Below the pieces are notes generated by a model. That model was not told where the DNA came from. It saw only the letters and a list, made by a program, of their open reading frames with translations, and made no database searches. Shown here piece by piece: positions 10,994-21,672 of a stretch of 64,000 nucleotides of DNA (its first letter is position 1; every line of letters starts with the position of its first letter). Both the position numbers and the translations under genes were made by a program. Location: positions 1-64,000 of the forward strand of contig UYJD01000001.1 in assembly GCA_900618795.1 (NCBI GenBank). The letters are read 5' to 3'. This stretch comes from Cyanodermella asteris. Lineage: Eukaryota; Ascomycota; Lecanoromycetes; Ostropales; Stictidaceae.

Positions 10994-11835
10994 ATGACCA
11001 ATTGCTCGGGAAGAGATCTGGTAGCAGAAAAGACGCAGATGGCCTAGGTTCCAGCCAGGTTTTATATCAAGTCCTTAGCTCAGTTCTGAACCAGATACTC
11101 AAGCAAGTCCTCAGCCGAGCTCTGGGCTAGGTACGAACCCAGGTCCTCAGCCAAGCACTCAGCCAAATACAGGAATGAGTACCTGATCAAGCACTCAGCC
11201 AAGCACCCAGCACTGTATCCATAATGTCTTTCCTTGTACTGAACAATATCACTGCGAGTGCTTTCTCGGAACAGGCGTTTAACCAAAACAGGGATACGAA
11301 CCTGATCCTTGCGACCAAGGACTCGACTGATCTCATCAACATTCGATATTTGCAATCGCTATGGCAGATCCCTCTGCCGAATCCGACTGTACCATATCTG
11401 GAGTATTCCCGCAGACACGCAAACTGAGCCCAGACCGATAAGCCCAAGCCACTTGCAGTCCACCGGCGCATTCCGCACCATGGCGATCAGGAACTGAGTG
11501 TTTCCAAAGACGCAAACCACATCTGCCTCAATCCCGCCAGATTCTGAGCATGGAATGGGAGGTACTAGACTCGGCTCAAGCTGTCTCACTAACAGATCGA
11601 AAGTGAACCGATTGATTAAGCCACAGCGAGGGACGAATCAACAAGACTGCGGAGACCTGGAGGGAGCTGCCTGGGACACAGCCCGAGCTTCCGTCGCCTC
11701 GAGAAATCAACTGGGATGCCAGAACTGGGTCGGGGTGGAAGAGGAAAAACACTGCTGGAATTGAGGTCACTAGTATGGCAATATTGCTTCATCTGCTTGT
11801 GCGCACCACAGCTGATGTGACCAATGGATCCTACC
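10994..11835. other. intergenic region around the 36-bp repeat
   Basis: Apart from the degenerate tandem repeat, I see only short minus-strand frames between 11080 and 11590. They could include an upstream exon of the F-box gene, but no splice pair gives a convincing join. Confidence 0.35.
11068..11213 (-). repeat. degenerate 36-bp tandem repeat coding a 12-residue motif
   Basis: Upstream of the F-box gene, the minus strand reads as units of twelve codons: AECLIRYSFLYL, AECLAEDLGSYL and AQSSAEDLLEYL, with a weaker fourth unit (AKDLI) after a stop. Units are about 36 bp and share the DNA word CTCAGCCAAG. An open frame ends at 11080 but has no good ATG, so I call the repeat and not a gene. It may be a decayed exon or a recent slippage product. 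Confidence 0.5.
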
Positions 11836-13164
11836 TCATGAGATCATTAGGAGCGGCCAGATCGCTGCTAACGCTGTCAATACTCTGGAGCAATACCTCG
11901 TCGATCGTCTGATAAGCTTCGTCCTTTTCATTGTTTGTTCTTCATTGGATGCAAGCGTGACGAGAGAGTACCCGATCCGGCTGAGCCGAGGGCGTCCGGA
12001 GCCATCTACTGATTGAGCTTGAAAGCACGAAACCGCCACTGTGAACAATATTGTATCGCTGAACTCGGAAGCGGTGCAAGCGGCCTTCGCAGCTGTCACC
12101 TCCACGTGCAAGAAGCCGATGTTCAGGAGCCAGGCCACCAGGATACCGCCCCAAAGAAGAACTGTCGCGTTGAGTATTGCGCTACTCACAGAGGTAATTT
12201 AGGCGTCAGTGCCAAGTTGGGAACTGATGCCGGCGGTATACGTCTGAACAAGAAACTCCACGCCTGAAAGGAGGCGAGCAGTAATGTTTGAGACGGCTCT
12301 AAACCCACCTCTATTTTCGCCTTCTGGCAGTCTAGTAGTGGATGTTGAAACGGTTCTGGCCTGAAGCTTGGTTTTACGTCGCCAGACAATCCTTGGCAGG
12401 CATATCTCGAAAGCAGCAGCCATGGCGCTAAAAGCCCCGACCAGACGGGTCATCCAAGGCATGGTGATGACTAACAAAAGCGCCGATACGGCCATTGGCG
12501 CAATGACTTTGCACGTAATGTCAATCCTCCAAATGACTGTGTTGAGGCGGATGAGGCTGAATCCTGCCGTCCCAGATTTGCGTTCGCTCCGCGGTCGAAG
12601 TGCAAGAACTATAATCCAGTCTCGCTCGAACGACAGCATGTTAGTGAGACGAGAGGTAATTTCCGCAGCCGTGAGGATGAGAACAAGGACGAACATTAGA
12701 CTGCTAAGCCATGGTATGTCGAACAGCAAGCCGACGAGGCAAGTGAGACAGGACGTAAGTATCGTGACTCCATTGACGACGATGCGCCAGACAAGAGGCC
12801 TCAGACGAGACGGAACCTGATTAACGAGTCGACCTAGGGCCGGTAGGAAGCCGGTGATGCCAACACATTCGGCTAGCCCGATCAATGCAGGTGGCAGGAT
12901 TGTGCCAGGGAATGTCCGCTGAGCAAAGAGGATCTGAGCAGTCAGTAGTCCGGGAACAGGATTTTGAGACTAGCGTGGCTGCAAACCGTACTGAGGTGAA
13001 CTGATATATTCTTGACACCCACACCTAACAAAGTGCGAGGTATACAAGCACCAAGGCTCGACCCGTTGGAGTTCATCTGGGCCGCGTTCTGGGTTGAGAC
13101 GTTGCACCAAATTCCATCTCCATCGCCGTATCTCATGCCACAAAGGTGAAGTGATGGTAGACAT
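11836..13164 (-). CDS. ferroportin (SLC40A1)-type iron exporter, with one suspected frameshift
   Basis: I recognise ferroportin from ordered motifs: LYTSHFV near the start, SRIYQFTSVRFAATL, then RTFPGTILPP, FERDWIIVLA, and LIRLNTVIWRIDITCKVIAP, with hydrophobic segments between. Family members export Fe2+ across a membrane. My model starts at ATG 13164, has a very short intron (12970-12934, 37 nt) and a second intron (12241-12182, 60 nt, GTATAC...GTGAGTAG), and reaches the segment TVLLWGGILVAWLLNIGF. Without the second splice the frame has a stop. Between LYTSHFVR and W-V-S-R, at about 13021-13028, the frame is off by one base, exactly where the family reads HFLSTWNSR. This is a sequencing error or an early pseudogene. 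The C-terminal end past about 12000 is uncertain. Confidence 0.55.
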
Positions 13165-14336
13165 TGCGATCGCCGGCCAATGAATATTCCAAAAAGGACG
13201 CTTTTGAGTCTGCACGCATCCATCTAGGCATGATACTTGAGAAACTGAGCACGAGGGGCTTTGTCTTCCGGCCGAAGGACCTTCCGAGCGGCCAGTATGC
13301 GGCCATAAGGCGGATCCTTCGACATAATGCCTTTGATAGTGCATGATTCTCTGTAGCGGGATTACCATCGATGGTCAATTGCTTTATCATGTGCTCCTTG
13401 CAGGGACTGCGATAAATCGCAAGAACATTACCCGAGAAAGTTTGACTGCTGGGGTTGTCGTGCAGTGCCAGCATTTGGCTGACTCAGCAATGCCCTTGAT
13501 TCGAAACTGGGCCTCAAAGCATCGATCCAAATTCAGACAAAGGTCCTTTCTCCTTTGTGGTCCATAAAGAAATGAAACAGGCGTGTAGAGGATCGGTGAA
13601 AGAGCAACTCCGACTATCAAAGAGACCTTAATGGGGCACAGGCGTTGCAATTGATATTCGCCGCACGGGCTATCCGTCGTAATCATCCTCATCAATCTGT
13701 GAATCCAAGTTGTTCAAAACCTGAGCTCGGACACATTCAATCAGACAAATCACGCGAAAACAACTTTCGGACTTGCGGAGCAAAGACTAGGTAGTTCGTC
13801 AGACAATGCGCTTGCAGCCAAACTCGGCATCTGACACGATTCTCGACAGAACGAGCATGTCAAATCCGTTTTGCAAACATGATTCCGATATCCAGAAAGC
13901 GCCGTCGTTACATTAACGACCAGTAACTTCTCAGGTCAGACTTGACCAATCTGTTTATACCCGCAGACAAGACCTTCAAAGCCCTTTCAAACAAAGCCAG
14001 CACGCCTTGCCAATCCAGCAACGCCAACGCCACAAATCAAGCCAAAAGGGACCACCACAAAGCACCGCCAGCCTTTCAGCTTCAGCGCGAGTTCTAAATA
14101 TGCTGCGGACGCCCACTTGCTTTCTGCTCGTTTCTCCCTCCTAGTTGAAGCGCAGTTGAATTTGTTTTCGGAGGCCAGTCCCCTCCCTGTCCTTGTTTCA
14201 AAAATACCACTTCGATTCATTGATTCAGCCATCACGATTTGACATCGTGAGCCGGGTCTAGAACTGTCGTTTACACACTTTGAAATCATACTGCTTGATC
14301 GTTTCTCAATCCTCAACCCCACTCCATCACTCTAGA
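13165..14336. other. divergent intergenic region
   Basis: About 1.2 kb holding the promoters of the ferroportin-like gene and the small conserved gene at 14337. Minus-strand frames at 13133-13695 are short, overlap one another and match no family I know. CT-rich sequence precedes 14337. Confidence 0.4.
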
Positions 14337-14828
14337 ATGACTTCTGCGAACACGAGCCAGATGGCTTCGACACAGTCCGAGCCTGAAAACCCATCAAAAC
14401 TCCTCTTCAAGCGTCACCTCGACCATCTACAGCTGACACTGCATCCACTCCTATCTGTCTCAACCGGCCACTCACATCCCGAATTCCCGACTTCGATCTT
14501 GCACTACCATATCCTTACAGAGCACCAGCTTGACGACCTTGCACACTTCTACCACCAACGAACTCCGAACGCGCTCAGTCTCAGCTATCCAGCGCCGGTG
14601 ATCATGCGATGGGAGCGGGCTGCTCTTCTCGAAGACAAGCGACGCAGGTTCGGGCGATTCATAGGCTTGCGAGGGTGCGAATCTCCGAAGATGCGGGCGC
14701 CGAATGGGGACATTGATATGGCCGATGACATGACACAGGAAGATATGGATCGGTGGTTGGAGATGAAGATCCGACGAGGGGTAGAGAGGGAACAGGAGAG
14801 GGAGATGTGGAAGAGAAAGGGCTTCTGA
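14337..14828 (+). CDS. small conserved fungal protein of unknown function
   Basis: Intronless, 163 residues from ATG 14337; an earlier in-frame TTG is ignored. The protein has a conserved-looking centre: HYHILTEHQLDDLAHFYHQR, then a Pro-containing segment ending MRWE, then EDKRRRFGRFIGLRGCESP. It ends in a charged helix rich in Arg/Glu (EREQEREMWKRKGF). I recall similar proteins in Dothideomycetes, some carrying an unsupported enzyme name; I see no catalytic motif and no signal peptide. It is probably soluble and mostly helical. The HFYHQR and RGCESP blocks are the best handles for a homology search. Confidence 0.7.
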   Translation: MTSANTSQMASTQSEPENPSKLLFKRHLDHLQLTLHPLLSVSTGHSHPEFPTSILHYHILTEHQLDDLAHFYHQRTPNALSLSYPAPVIMRWERAALLEDKRRRFGRFIGLRGCESPKMRAPNGDIDMADDMTQEDMDRWLEMKIRRGVEREQEREMWKRKGF

Positions 14829-15096
14829 AGTGAGAATCGCGCATCAACAGGCCCGTTGTAGGCAATCAAGTCTTGGCCGTGGTACGTGATGTACCTGAAA
14901 GCAAATGAAAGCAGGGCTTTACGCTGTTTACTTCATAGCGATAATAACATATGCCCCAGACATTGCCCCAGGTCCTGAGGACCACAAGGCGAGACACCTC
15001 TGCCAGGCATTCCTTTACCAACGCCACGCTGAAAGAAGCCCGTAAATATGTGTTCACGCCGTCGCCATGCTTCTGCTGAACCACTTATCGCACCAA
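14829..15096. other. convergent 3' spacer
   Basis: A 268-nt spacer between two convergent genes (stops at 14828 and 15097). It should hold both 3' ends. No further feature is seen. Confidence 0.4.
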
Positions 15097-18000
15097 TCAG
15101 CTACCAGGTGGGGATATTTCTGCCGTGAACCCATCAGCGTAACCCGATTCTACCTTTGCGCGTCGCTCGTGTGAACTTACGACGCCCAAAGCCTGCCACA
15201 TATTCTGCTCTTCGTCTGCGCTCAAGGCTTCCGGATGATCGCGAATCCATTCCTTTCGGATTGCGATTGCTGCCGTGTCCCAGTTGTCAAGTCTCTCCTT
15301 GAAGATTGTCTTGGCATCTTTGTTGTTAGCCCTGTTTTCCTCCGTGACTTCGAGGTAGGGCTTCTTGACTTCATCGCTCGACTCGCGCCACATCTTGCCC
15401 AATGCGGCTCGGACCTCATTCCTGGAAGCCTTTGCTGTTGGGTCTTTGCGTATGGCCTGGGCTTGGCTGTCGCACTCCGCCTTGCATTGTGCCCATTTTT
15501 CTTTCGAGAAAAGCAAGAAGGGATTTGCCCCAGCCTTTTCAGGTCTGTCGGGTCGAGGACCAATTTTCCCAAAAATGACCCCGAGTATGTCATTTTCGAT
15601 GCTGTGCAACCGTGCATGTCGATCCGCTTCGGAGTGACCATTGCTGAGTTGTGCCGGGGGCGTAGGAGCAGCAACGGCCGGCGCAAAGGCTGGTTCCTTA
15701 GCCGGCTGTTCCAATTTGACGACCTCGGGGATCAAAGGTTGGGGTATTTCAATGGGTCCAAGCATATCAGTGACCACATCGCCAGCGGCGCGAAGGCCAG
15801 ATATGTATGCGCCATGCACCGTAGCAGGGTGTGTGCCACAAGTCGCCTCGCCAGCAAAGTAGAGGTTGCCCACAGGCTTCGCCATTTGGTCGTAGTCATC
15901 CGAATGCGCTTCTGGCGCGACATAAGAGTACGTGCCTCCGGCAAACTTGTCGCGACCCCAGCGAGTGACGATGGTTTCGACAGGCTGAGGCATGTTATTC
16001 CGGACTTGCGGGAACATTTTGGAGAGCTGCTCTACAACCTCCAAGACCAACTCGTTGTCCGGTTTTGCCTCGGCTTGATGTGCAGCATCGCCTGCCATGA
16101 GCGCGATCAAAACAGGTCGTCCTGTTGTCTTGATGCAGTTCCAGAAGAAATAGGCAAAGCCCCTCTTGGTAGTGTAGTCCTCTTGTCTGGAACTGTCAGG
16201 CGTCGGCGTGTCTCTGAGGAGACCAATCATGTCGCGATCGATATCCCAGAATGCTTGCTCAAAAACAAGAATCACCTTATTGAGCAAGCCGAATCCGAGC
16301 TTGTTGATGGACTGCTGTTTCCAATCTGGCAGCCGCGGCTCGAAGGTTATCGAATTGGCTTTCAGCACTCCGAGTGGGACCGTCGACACAACATAGTCGC
16401 AGTCTATAGTCTCGCCATCGAAACAAGTTACATGAGCTCCCCAGCCTTGAGACTGCCCGGCTGCACTTTTGTATGTGATCTTGCTGACAGCCTTTTTCGT
16501 GCGCAAATTGAGCTCGGTCGGAGCCTGATACAAACCCCGAGGAACCTGAATATAGCCACCAATGACTTGCGTATGTTCACCATCGAATTCATTGCCACCG
16601 TCTTGATCCCACCCTCCCAGACTAAGCTCGCTCACCTTCGCCGCATTCGCATATTCGAGGTTTGCAAAATGCCAATTGATGAGACGAAGATCTTGAGGAG
16701 TAAGGCTTAGCAGTTCGTGGTACTGTCGAACTCCTTCATCCATGACCTCGCCAAGGGTCGGAAACTCACGTGCGTGGGCTACCTCGTCCAGATTCAACTC
16801 ACTCGGTCGCTGTTCGGACGGGGCGGCTTCGAAACCTATCGACTCGCCCTTTTCGACAGGAGGCGCATTCGTTGGTTCGCCCAGAGCCATGAACGCCTTG
16901 CCGGTGAGTTTATCGGTTCCGACAGCGACCTGTCCTGCTTGTTGACGTGGTGGTGATGCTGCACCATGTGTATTTTGGCTGGCTTCCTCCTCTTGCGCGA
17001 TCGTGAGCGTCGACTCATCGTTGCCGTCTTTACCTGCTTCTATGGCGTCTCGATCGCCATCGACTGTTTTCGGGTTGATCAGCTTGTGCCTATACGCGCT
17101 GGCGCGTTCGAGGACGTCGTTGAAAAGTTTCTGAGCCATTCGATCGCGTTTCTGGTCAACTATCCGGCCGTCAATGTCGTACAGGCGTGAATTGTCTTTG
17201 AGGGCGTAGTATGGTATTGCAAGCTGGCCACGGACCAACATGTTGAGAGGATTTCCATGATCGAAACCGGTGATTATATGTGCTCCGGTCTCCGCCGTGG
17301 CGCGGGCGGTCGAAGGAATGCCTGATGTGTATGACAGGGGGGTTTGATCTTTCAAAGGTATCGAATATATTCGCCCACCAAGTCGAGCACGCCCTTCGAG
17401 TACCACAATCTCGGGAGGTTCCTCTCCCTGGCAAGTCCAACTCTGTCGATAATGATTTGAAAGGCCTTCCAGCTGACGTGCGCAGCCCAGACCTGACATG
17501 CCGGCTCCAATCACAACTATCCTCTTTCGCCGCTTCGTAATCTTCGGCAATCGTTTGCTCAGGACCGTGAAGTCTGGAATTTCAACACAGCCAAAGTTGA
17601 TGTACCCTCGGCGGACCAGCCAGTCGTACGCAACTTGAGCGAGAGATAGGAATTTATCATTCGGGGCGCAGCCCGCAGCCTCCTCGGGTGTGACACTGAC
17701 GAGTGGATTTCGAACCCACATCCGCAGTATTCGGTTGCGTATGTTGAGATAGGTTGTTGCATGAGAGCGCGAGATGTGTGGACGGAGCACTTTGTACTCC
17801 TCGGGATGGAGAGTATAAGGGTTGAGCCGAGACGACAATGCTGCTTCGATGCCCTGTCGCGCGAGCTCTTCGCGGGGAAGACTTTCTGAAAGGATGGAGG
17901 TTCTTGAGCGGAAGTCAGTGAACTTGAGTTGGGGAGTTTTGGATGAAATGCGTCGTTTCTTTGCGGGACTTGGTTGACCAGGTTGTCTGACTATATGCTG

Positions 18001-18519
18001 CGTTGCATCTAACATGGCTGATGTTCCGGACTCGACACCGCTCACTTCCTGCTTCACTTGATCAGCTCCGTTTGAGAGCTGGGTGCCATTTGTATGTGCG
18101 GCGTCTTGACTTTGTGTCATGGTATAATCTGGCGCATCAAGTTCCATCTGCCCATCGGCATCTTCCCCTACTTCTATGCCGTAGTCCCCATTGGCCTCCT
18201 GCTTGATGGTTACACCGTGTTCGATACCATACATATCATCGGGAGATGTTTGGATGGAGAATTCGGGCGTTTTTGAAGATGTACCATGACTGCGCTCGGA
18301 ATGAGGTGGTGCGACCGATGTGTCCATCGATATATGAGACATGGTGGATCCTACATCCAACATGTCGGAAAGCGCATCGTGAGTGGTTGTGTCAGGCAAC
18401 CACGATGTAGCATCGGGCTTCCCAGATGTAGCCAGCTTGTACTCCTCGGAGCCATCAATAGACATGCTCGTTGGCTTTTCGACCGACACCTCGATACCCG
18501 AGAACTCAGTGACGGCCAT
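15097..18519 (-). CDS. LSD1-type lysine-specific histone demethylase with SWIRM, amine oxidase and HMG-box domains
   Basis: A single long exon of about 1,140 residues, started at ATG 18519. A disordered N-terminus of about 200 residues carries a nuclear localisation-like SPAKKRRISSK. A SWIRM domain follows (about 222-312, with NPYTLHPEEYKVLRPH). Next is a flavin amine oxidase domain with the dinucleotide-binding IVVIGAGMSGLGCARQLEGL at about 336-355, the LNKV segment carrying the lysine equivalent to human LSD1 Lys661, and the C-terminal FAGEATCGTHPATVHGA that closes the FAD site. An HMG box (NPFLLFSKEKWAQC onward) ends the protein. This is the filamentous-fungal KdmA/LSD1 layout. Such enzymes oxidatively demethylate mono- and dimethyl-lysine on histone H3, acting in the nucleus and binding nucleosomal DNA through the HMG box. 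The whole SWIRM-to-HMG frame is open, so the gene looks intact. Confidence 0.95.
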   Translation of the reverse strand: MAVTEFSGIEVSVEKPTSMSIDGSEEYKLATSGKPDATSWLPDTTTHDALSDMLDVGSTMSHISMDTSVAPPHSERSHGTSSKTPEFSIQTSPDDMYGIEHGVTIKQEANGDYGIEVGEDADGQMELDAPDYTMTQSQDAAHTNGTQLSNGADQVKQEVSGVESGTSAMLDATQHIVRQPGQPSPAKKRRISSKTPQLKFTDFRSRTSILSESLPREELARQGIEAALSSRLNPYTLHPEEYKVLRPHISRSHATTYLNIRNRILRMWVRNPLVSVTPEEAAGCAPNDKFLSLAQVAYDWLVRRGYINFGCVEIPDFTVLSKRLPKITKRRKRIVVIGAGMSGLGCARQLEGLSNHYRQSWTCQGEEPPEIVVLEGRARLGGRIYSIPLKDQTPLSYTSGIPSTARATAETGAHIITGFDHGNPLNMLVRGQLAIPYYALKDNSRLYDIDGRIVDQKRDRMAQKLFNDVLERASAYRHKLINPKTVDGDRDAIEAGKDGNDESTLTIAQEEEASQNTHGAASPPRQQAGQVAVGTDKLTGKAFMALGEPTNAPPVEKGESIGFEAAPSEQRPSELNLDEVAHAREFPTLGEVMDEGVRQYHELLSLTPQDLRLINWHFANLEYANAAKVSELSLGGWDQDGGNEFDGEHTQVIGGYIQVPRGLYQAPTELNLRTKKAVSKITYKSAAGQSQGWGAHVTCFDGETIDCDYVVSTVPLGVLKANSITFEPRLPDWKQQSINKLGFGLLNKVILVFEQAFWDIDRDMIGLLRDTPTPDSSRQEDYTTKRGFAYFFWNCIKTTGRPVLIALMAGDAAHQAEAKPDNELVLEVVEQLSKMFPQVRNNMPQPVETIVTRWGRDKFAGGTYSYVAPEAHSDDYDQMAKPVGNLYFAGEATCGTHPATVHGAYISGLRAAGDVVTDMLGPIEIPQPLIPEVVKLEQPAKEPAFAPAVAAPTPPAQLSNGHSEADRHARLHSIENDILGVIFGKIGPRPDRPEKAGANPFLLFSKEKWAQCKAECDSQAQAIRKDPTAKASRNEVRAALGKMWRESSDEVKKPYLEVTEENRANNKDAKTIFKERLDNWDTAAIAIRKEWIRDHPEALSADEEQNMWQALGVVSSHERRAKVESGYADGFTAEISPPGS

Positions 18520-19607
18520 TGACAAGGTATCCGTTCTTTATGCAGAGACCCTCGGGAGTGTCATTTTAGAAAGGTATAATCTGGTAATATCAAAGTCAGC
18601 TTGGCCATACCCATGAACGAGTCGACTGAAGCAGGACACAAGCCAATGATTTTTGGATTCAGAGATTAGACACCATGTCATTGTCAGATATTTCGAGTTA
18701 TAAAAGGCTCGAATGGGTTTGATATGGTCTGCGTACCGGCCGAGAAATGAACGTTCACGAGCTGTTTGAGTGAGCCGCACAAGCTATGGCGCCGCGACTC
18801 GAGGAGATGCAAGCTGATGCGGAGTTGATCACAACTAATGATGAAATTGATTGGTAGAGACGCGGAGGGTGTGTGGTGGCGCTGATATGCGAATTCAGCT
18901 TCGCCGACGACTTCGAAGACATTGCTTCTCAATGTAGCCGCGCTAGTACGAAAATGGCAGCGAGGGCCCCCCGTCATCGAGTTTCCCGGAACCTCACTCA
19001 CAGAACTCGCTTTTCTGTGTGTTTCCTGTCTGCTGCAGAGCTCCTCGTGGATGTACCATTGCAAAAGACTCTTCGCTGCATTGTTGACATTGAGCTTTCG
19101 AATTATTCATGTGGCCCGACACTGTCAGGATCACCGGTGAAACCACGTTGCTGGCTGCATATCAATTCGCTTTTGCGTGACGACCTCGGCCTATGCCTCC
19201 CAGAACGGCAACACCTTGTCGCTTCGTGGTCTTGAATAAACATGGAAACATCTTCACCGCGCTACACACATGTCATGCAAAGACTGACGAAGGAACGACT
19301 GAGAGGGACAGCTGATAGATATGTCTACTGGCTTTCTCCGCCTTATGCTGAGCTCGCGCTTCGACATCTCATGCCCCGTCCAGTTCTCGTTGGCGACTTT
19401 CAATAAACAGGTGAAAACAACTGGTGTATATAATTTGGAAGGGCAAAAGATCCATGCTTGGACAATGCACGAGAGCATGGACTCATTTGGCTAGCGAAGA
19501 GCAAGGCATATATTTTAGAGCCTCCAGAGGCATGCATGCCGGGATATCTATCCATACTCATGCAGTCGTGATAAGAGTATAAGCAAAGTCGAGACTGGCC
19601 GACCTCC
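18520..19607. other. intergenic spacer
   Basis: About 1.1 kb between the demethylase start and the stop of the capping protein gene, both on the minus strand. It is relatively AT-rich around 18530-18740 and shows no coding frame that I can support. Confidence 0.45.
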
Positions 19608-20576
19608 CTATCTGCTCGACATACCTCCAATCATCTCCTTCTGCAGCGCACGATCTCTGTTGGTCTGCGACAACGGCGGCAGACTGCGCAAGTCTCCAAC
19701 CACATCCTTCGCCTTGCCAAAGTACACCTCTTGCAGCAGGTTGCGCATCTTCAGCTCCATATCCTCCACCAGTCGACCAATGTTCACCACGTGTGCGCCG
19801 TCGTCTTCGACCTGCATGTCCTGCTCGACCTGTCTCGTCATGTTGCCGCTGAGATCCATGTCTCCAAGGCTTTCGGTTTTGGTCCCCAAGTGTAGTATGA
19901 CGGTGCTCGTCAGCTTGTAGTGTGAAGATCGACCCCGCTCTATAGATTCGAATACGTGGATGGAATCCCATACTCCTTCGGTTTGCCCACGCGGGGCCGC
20001 TGGGATCTGTTAATTTGGCTCGAATGGAGGGATGATGCGGTCCTACTTTTCTTGAGCAATACCACGCCGGCAAAGCCATCGTCCAGATCCCAGAAGTAGA
20101 CACTGCTCACACCACCTTCGTAGTAGCTGCGAATGTCAGCTGAGTTGTAAAGGCCGATCTATCCGCTTACAGTGCTCGATATGTGTCCATGGCATCGCAC
20201 ATGCTGACTTCCAATTTCCTGATTCGATCACTGGGTTTCGTTCCGCCATCGTCATCCTCGATCGGAGGATCGAATTCGTTGCTCCATGGGCTTCGGTAGC
20301 TGTCGCCGTCTCGATTGTAATCGCAGAGTAGATACTCCTTGTTGGAGGTCCGACATGTTCGCACTTCGAGAGGCTGGTCGACGGAGGAAAGTAGATCTTC
20401 TGTGAGGTGGGGAGCAAGGGAGCAGAGGCGGTTGAGGTTCACGGTCGTTTCGTGCGGCGGGAGTCGACGGAGCAGGTCACTGGACAGAACGCATGAGCAT
20501 ACTGTAATCTGGGGTCATTGAGCTTGGAGACTCGAGGCACCTACAGGGCTGCGTCGAATTGGCTGTCTGCCGACAT
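19608..20576 (-). CDS. cap2: F-actin-capping protein subunit beta
   Basis: Four exons: 20576-20545, 20479-20171, 20126-20047 and 19999-19608. Introns are 65, 44 and 47 nt and all phases agree. The start reads [11 protein letters not shown] and continues after the first splice as [20 protein letters not shown]. Then come the family blocks [52 protein letters not shown] and VWDSIHVFE. The C-terminal part carries [20 protein letters not shown] and ends near [10 protein letters not shown]. CapZ beta pairs with the alpha subunit (Cap1) to cap barbed ends of actin filaments in cortical patches. The third acceptor was chosen because only it keeps the frame into WDSIHVFE. Length (about 270 residues) fits the family. 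Confidence 0.95.
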
Positions 20577-20923
20577 GCTGGGAGAGGCGTGCTTGAAATA
20601 GTTGAGCTGCGGAATGGAGGGGATCGTGACCTGGCGGCGGCCGCAACTGCGGGAACCTGCCTGCAGTCGACAGAGCTGTAACTTCAGCCATCCACAACAT
20701 TCGTGCAACACCCCATACGGTCTCGATGTGAGATTCTACGCGACGGATGCTTTTCTCATGGTTGTGCCGGGAGCTTTGATCATTCGACAGCTCTCCGACA
20801 GTTTTGCTACGCTGCCTTCCATACAATTGCCCCACGTAGTCTTGAGGAAGCTCATTTTACGGGATCGATTGTATTGAAGCCAGCTAGATTCCTTCGGCCG
20901 AGACGAGTCCTGGTTATTCATCA

Positions 20924-21300
20924 TTACGAAGGCATTGGAATCTGTCTATGCACGGCTGCCACTTTGCGTCGCGCCTCCTCGAGGACCTGGTCTATCTCAG
21001 CTCCCTTGCCATGCTTTTCCTTCAATTCACCATGTAGGTTGGACAAGTCAATAGCGCGCTGGAGATCAACGTCGCCCTTGGTATCAATGCCAGAATTCTT
21101 CTTGCTCACACTTGGCCTCTGCGTGCCGTCTTCCTGCTTCGTCTGCGCGTCGCTGGTCCTTTTGTGACTTGACACCAGGGTAGTTGCGGCGTCGCTGTCC
21201 TACCAGAATGGTCAGTGTTGCGCGGGTCATAAAGCATCAGCTGTGCACTAACACAGACGTAGAGCGACGTTAGGTCGGAGAGCACTTCAGCTACCTGCAT
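20924..21300 (-). CDS. small two-exon protein of unknown function
   Basis: I propose exon 1 at 21300-21259 (MQVAEVLSDLTSLY), a 59-nt intron with a CTGAC branch and GGTAG acceptor (21258-21200), and exon 2 at 21199-20924. The 105-residue product is charged, with a Ser/Lys-rich middle and a predicted C-terminal helix, VDLQRAIDLSNLHGELKEKH through VLEEARRKVAAV. No family is recognised. Further open sequence upstream on the same strand (21310-21650, with QKRWRNFKFEQKSCD and KSQAAK just before the first Met) suggests the true protein may be longer, with extra exons I could not join. The 5' end faces the FAHD1 gene, so the two would share a short divergent promoter. Confidence 0.4.
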
Positions 21301-21672
21301 CTTCGCTGCTTGTGATTTCTCGTGCTCAGGTATCGAAGCAGGTCCAAGCGGGTGTTTGTTGTAAACTCATGGGCGTTGACTCGTGGGCAAGTTTCACTCG
21401 GGCTTCCTTGCCGGTCAAGGCATCGGAGGCTTCGCTGATATCGCTGTTCTTGCGAATCTTGTGGATCTCGTGCGAGCTGTGTCCGACGATGCCTTTGTTG
21501 GAGCTGTAGGTGATTGGTGATGTAGGGGCCGGTCGACCTCGGAATCCGAGCGTGCTACGGGTGCGACATCCGATGCGGTATCGCAGCTCTTTTGTTCGAA
21601 CTTGAAATTCCTCCAGCGCTTTTGGTACTCGGCATTTACGACGGTCGTTTCAAGCTTCGCAGTTGAGCGACA

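Noticed and set aside
12970-13368. Long minus-strand frame upstream of the ferroportin core
   Set aside because: Only its last part matches ferroportin (PERGPDELQR to SHFV). The upstream residues lack any family sign, so I start the gene at ATG 13164.
18538-18616. TTG-started extension of the LSD1 gene by two residues
   Set aside because: The in-frame ATG two codons later is the better start; no upstream exon was evident.
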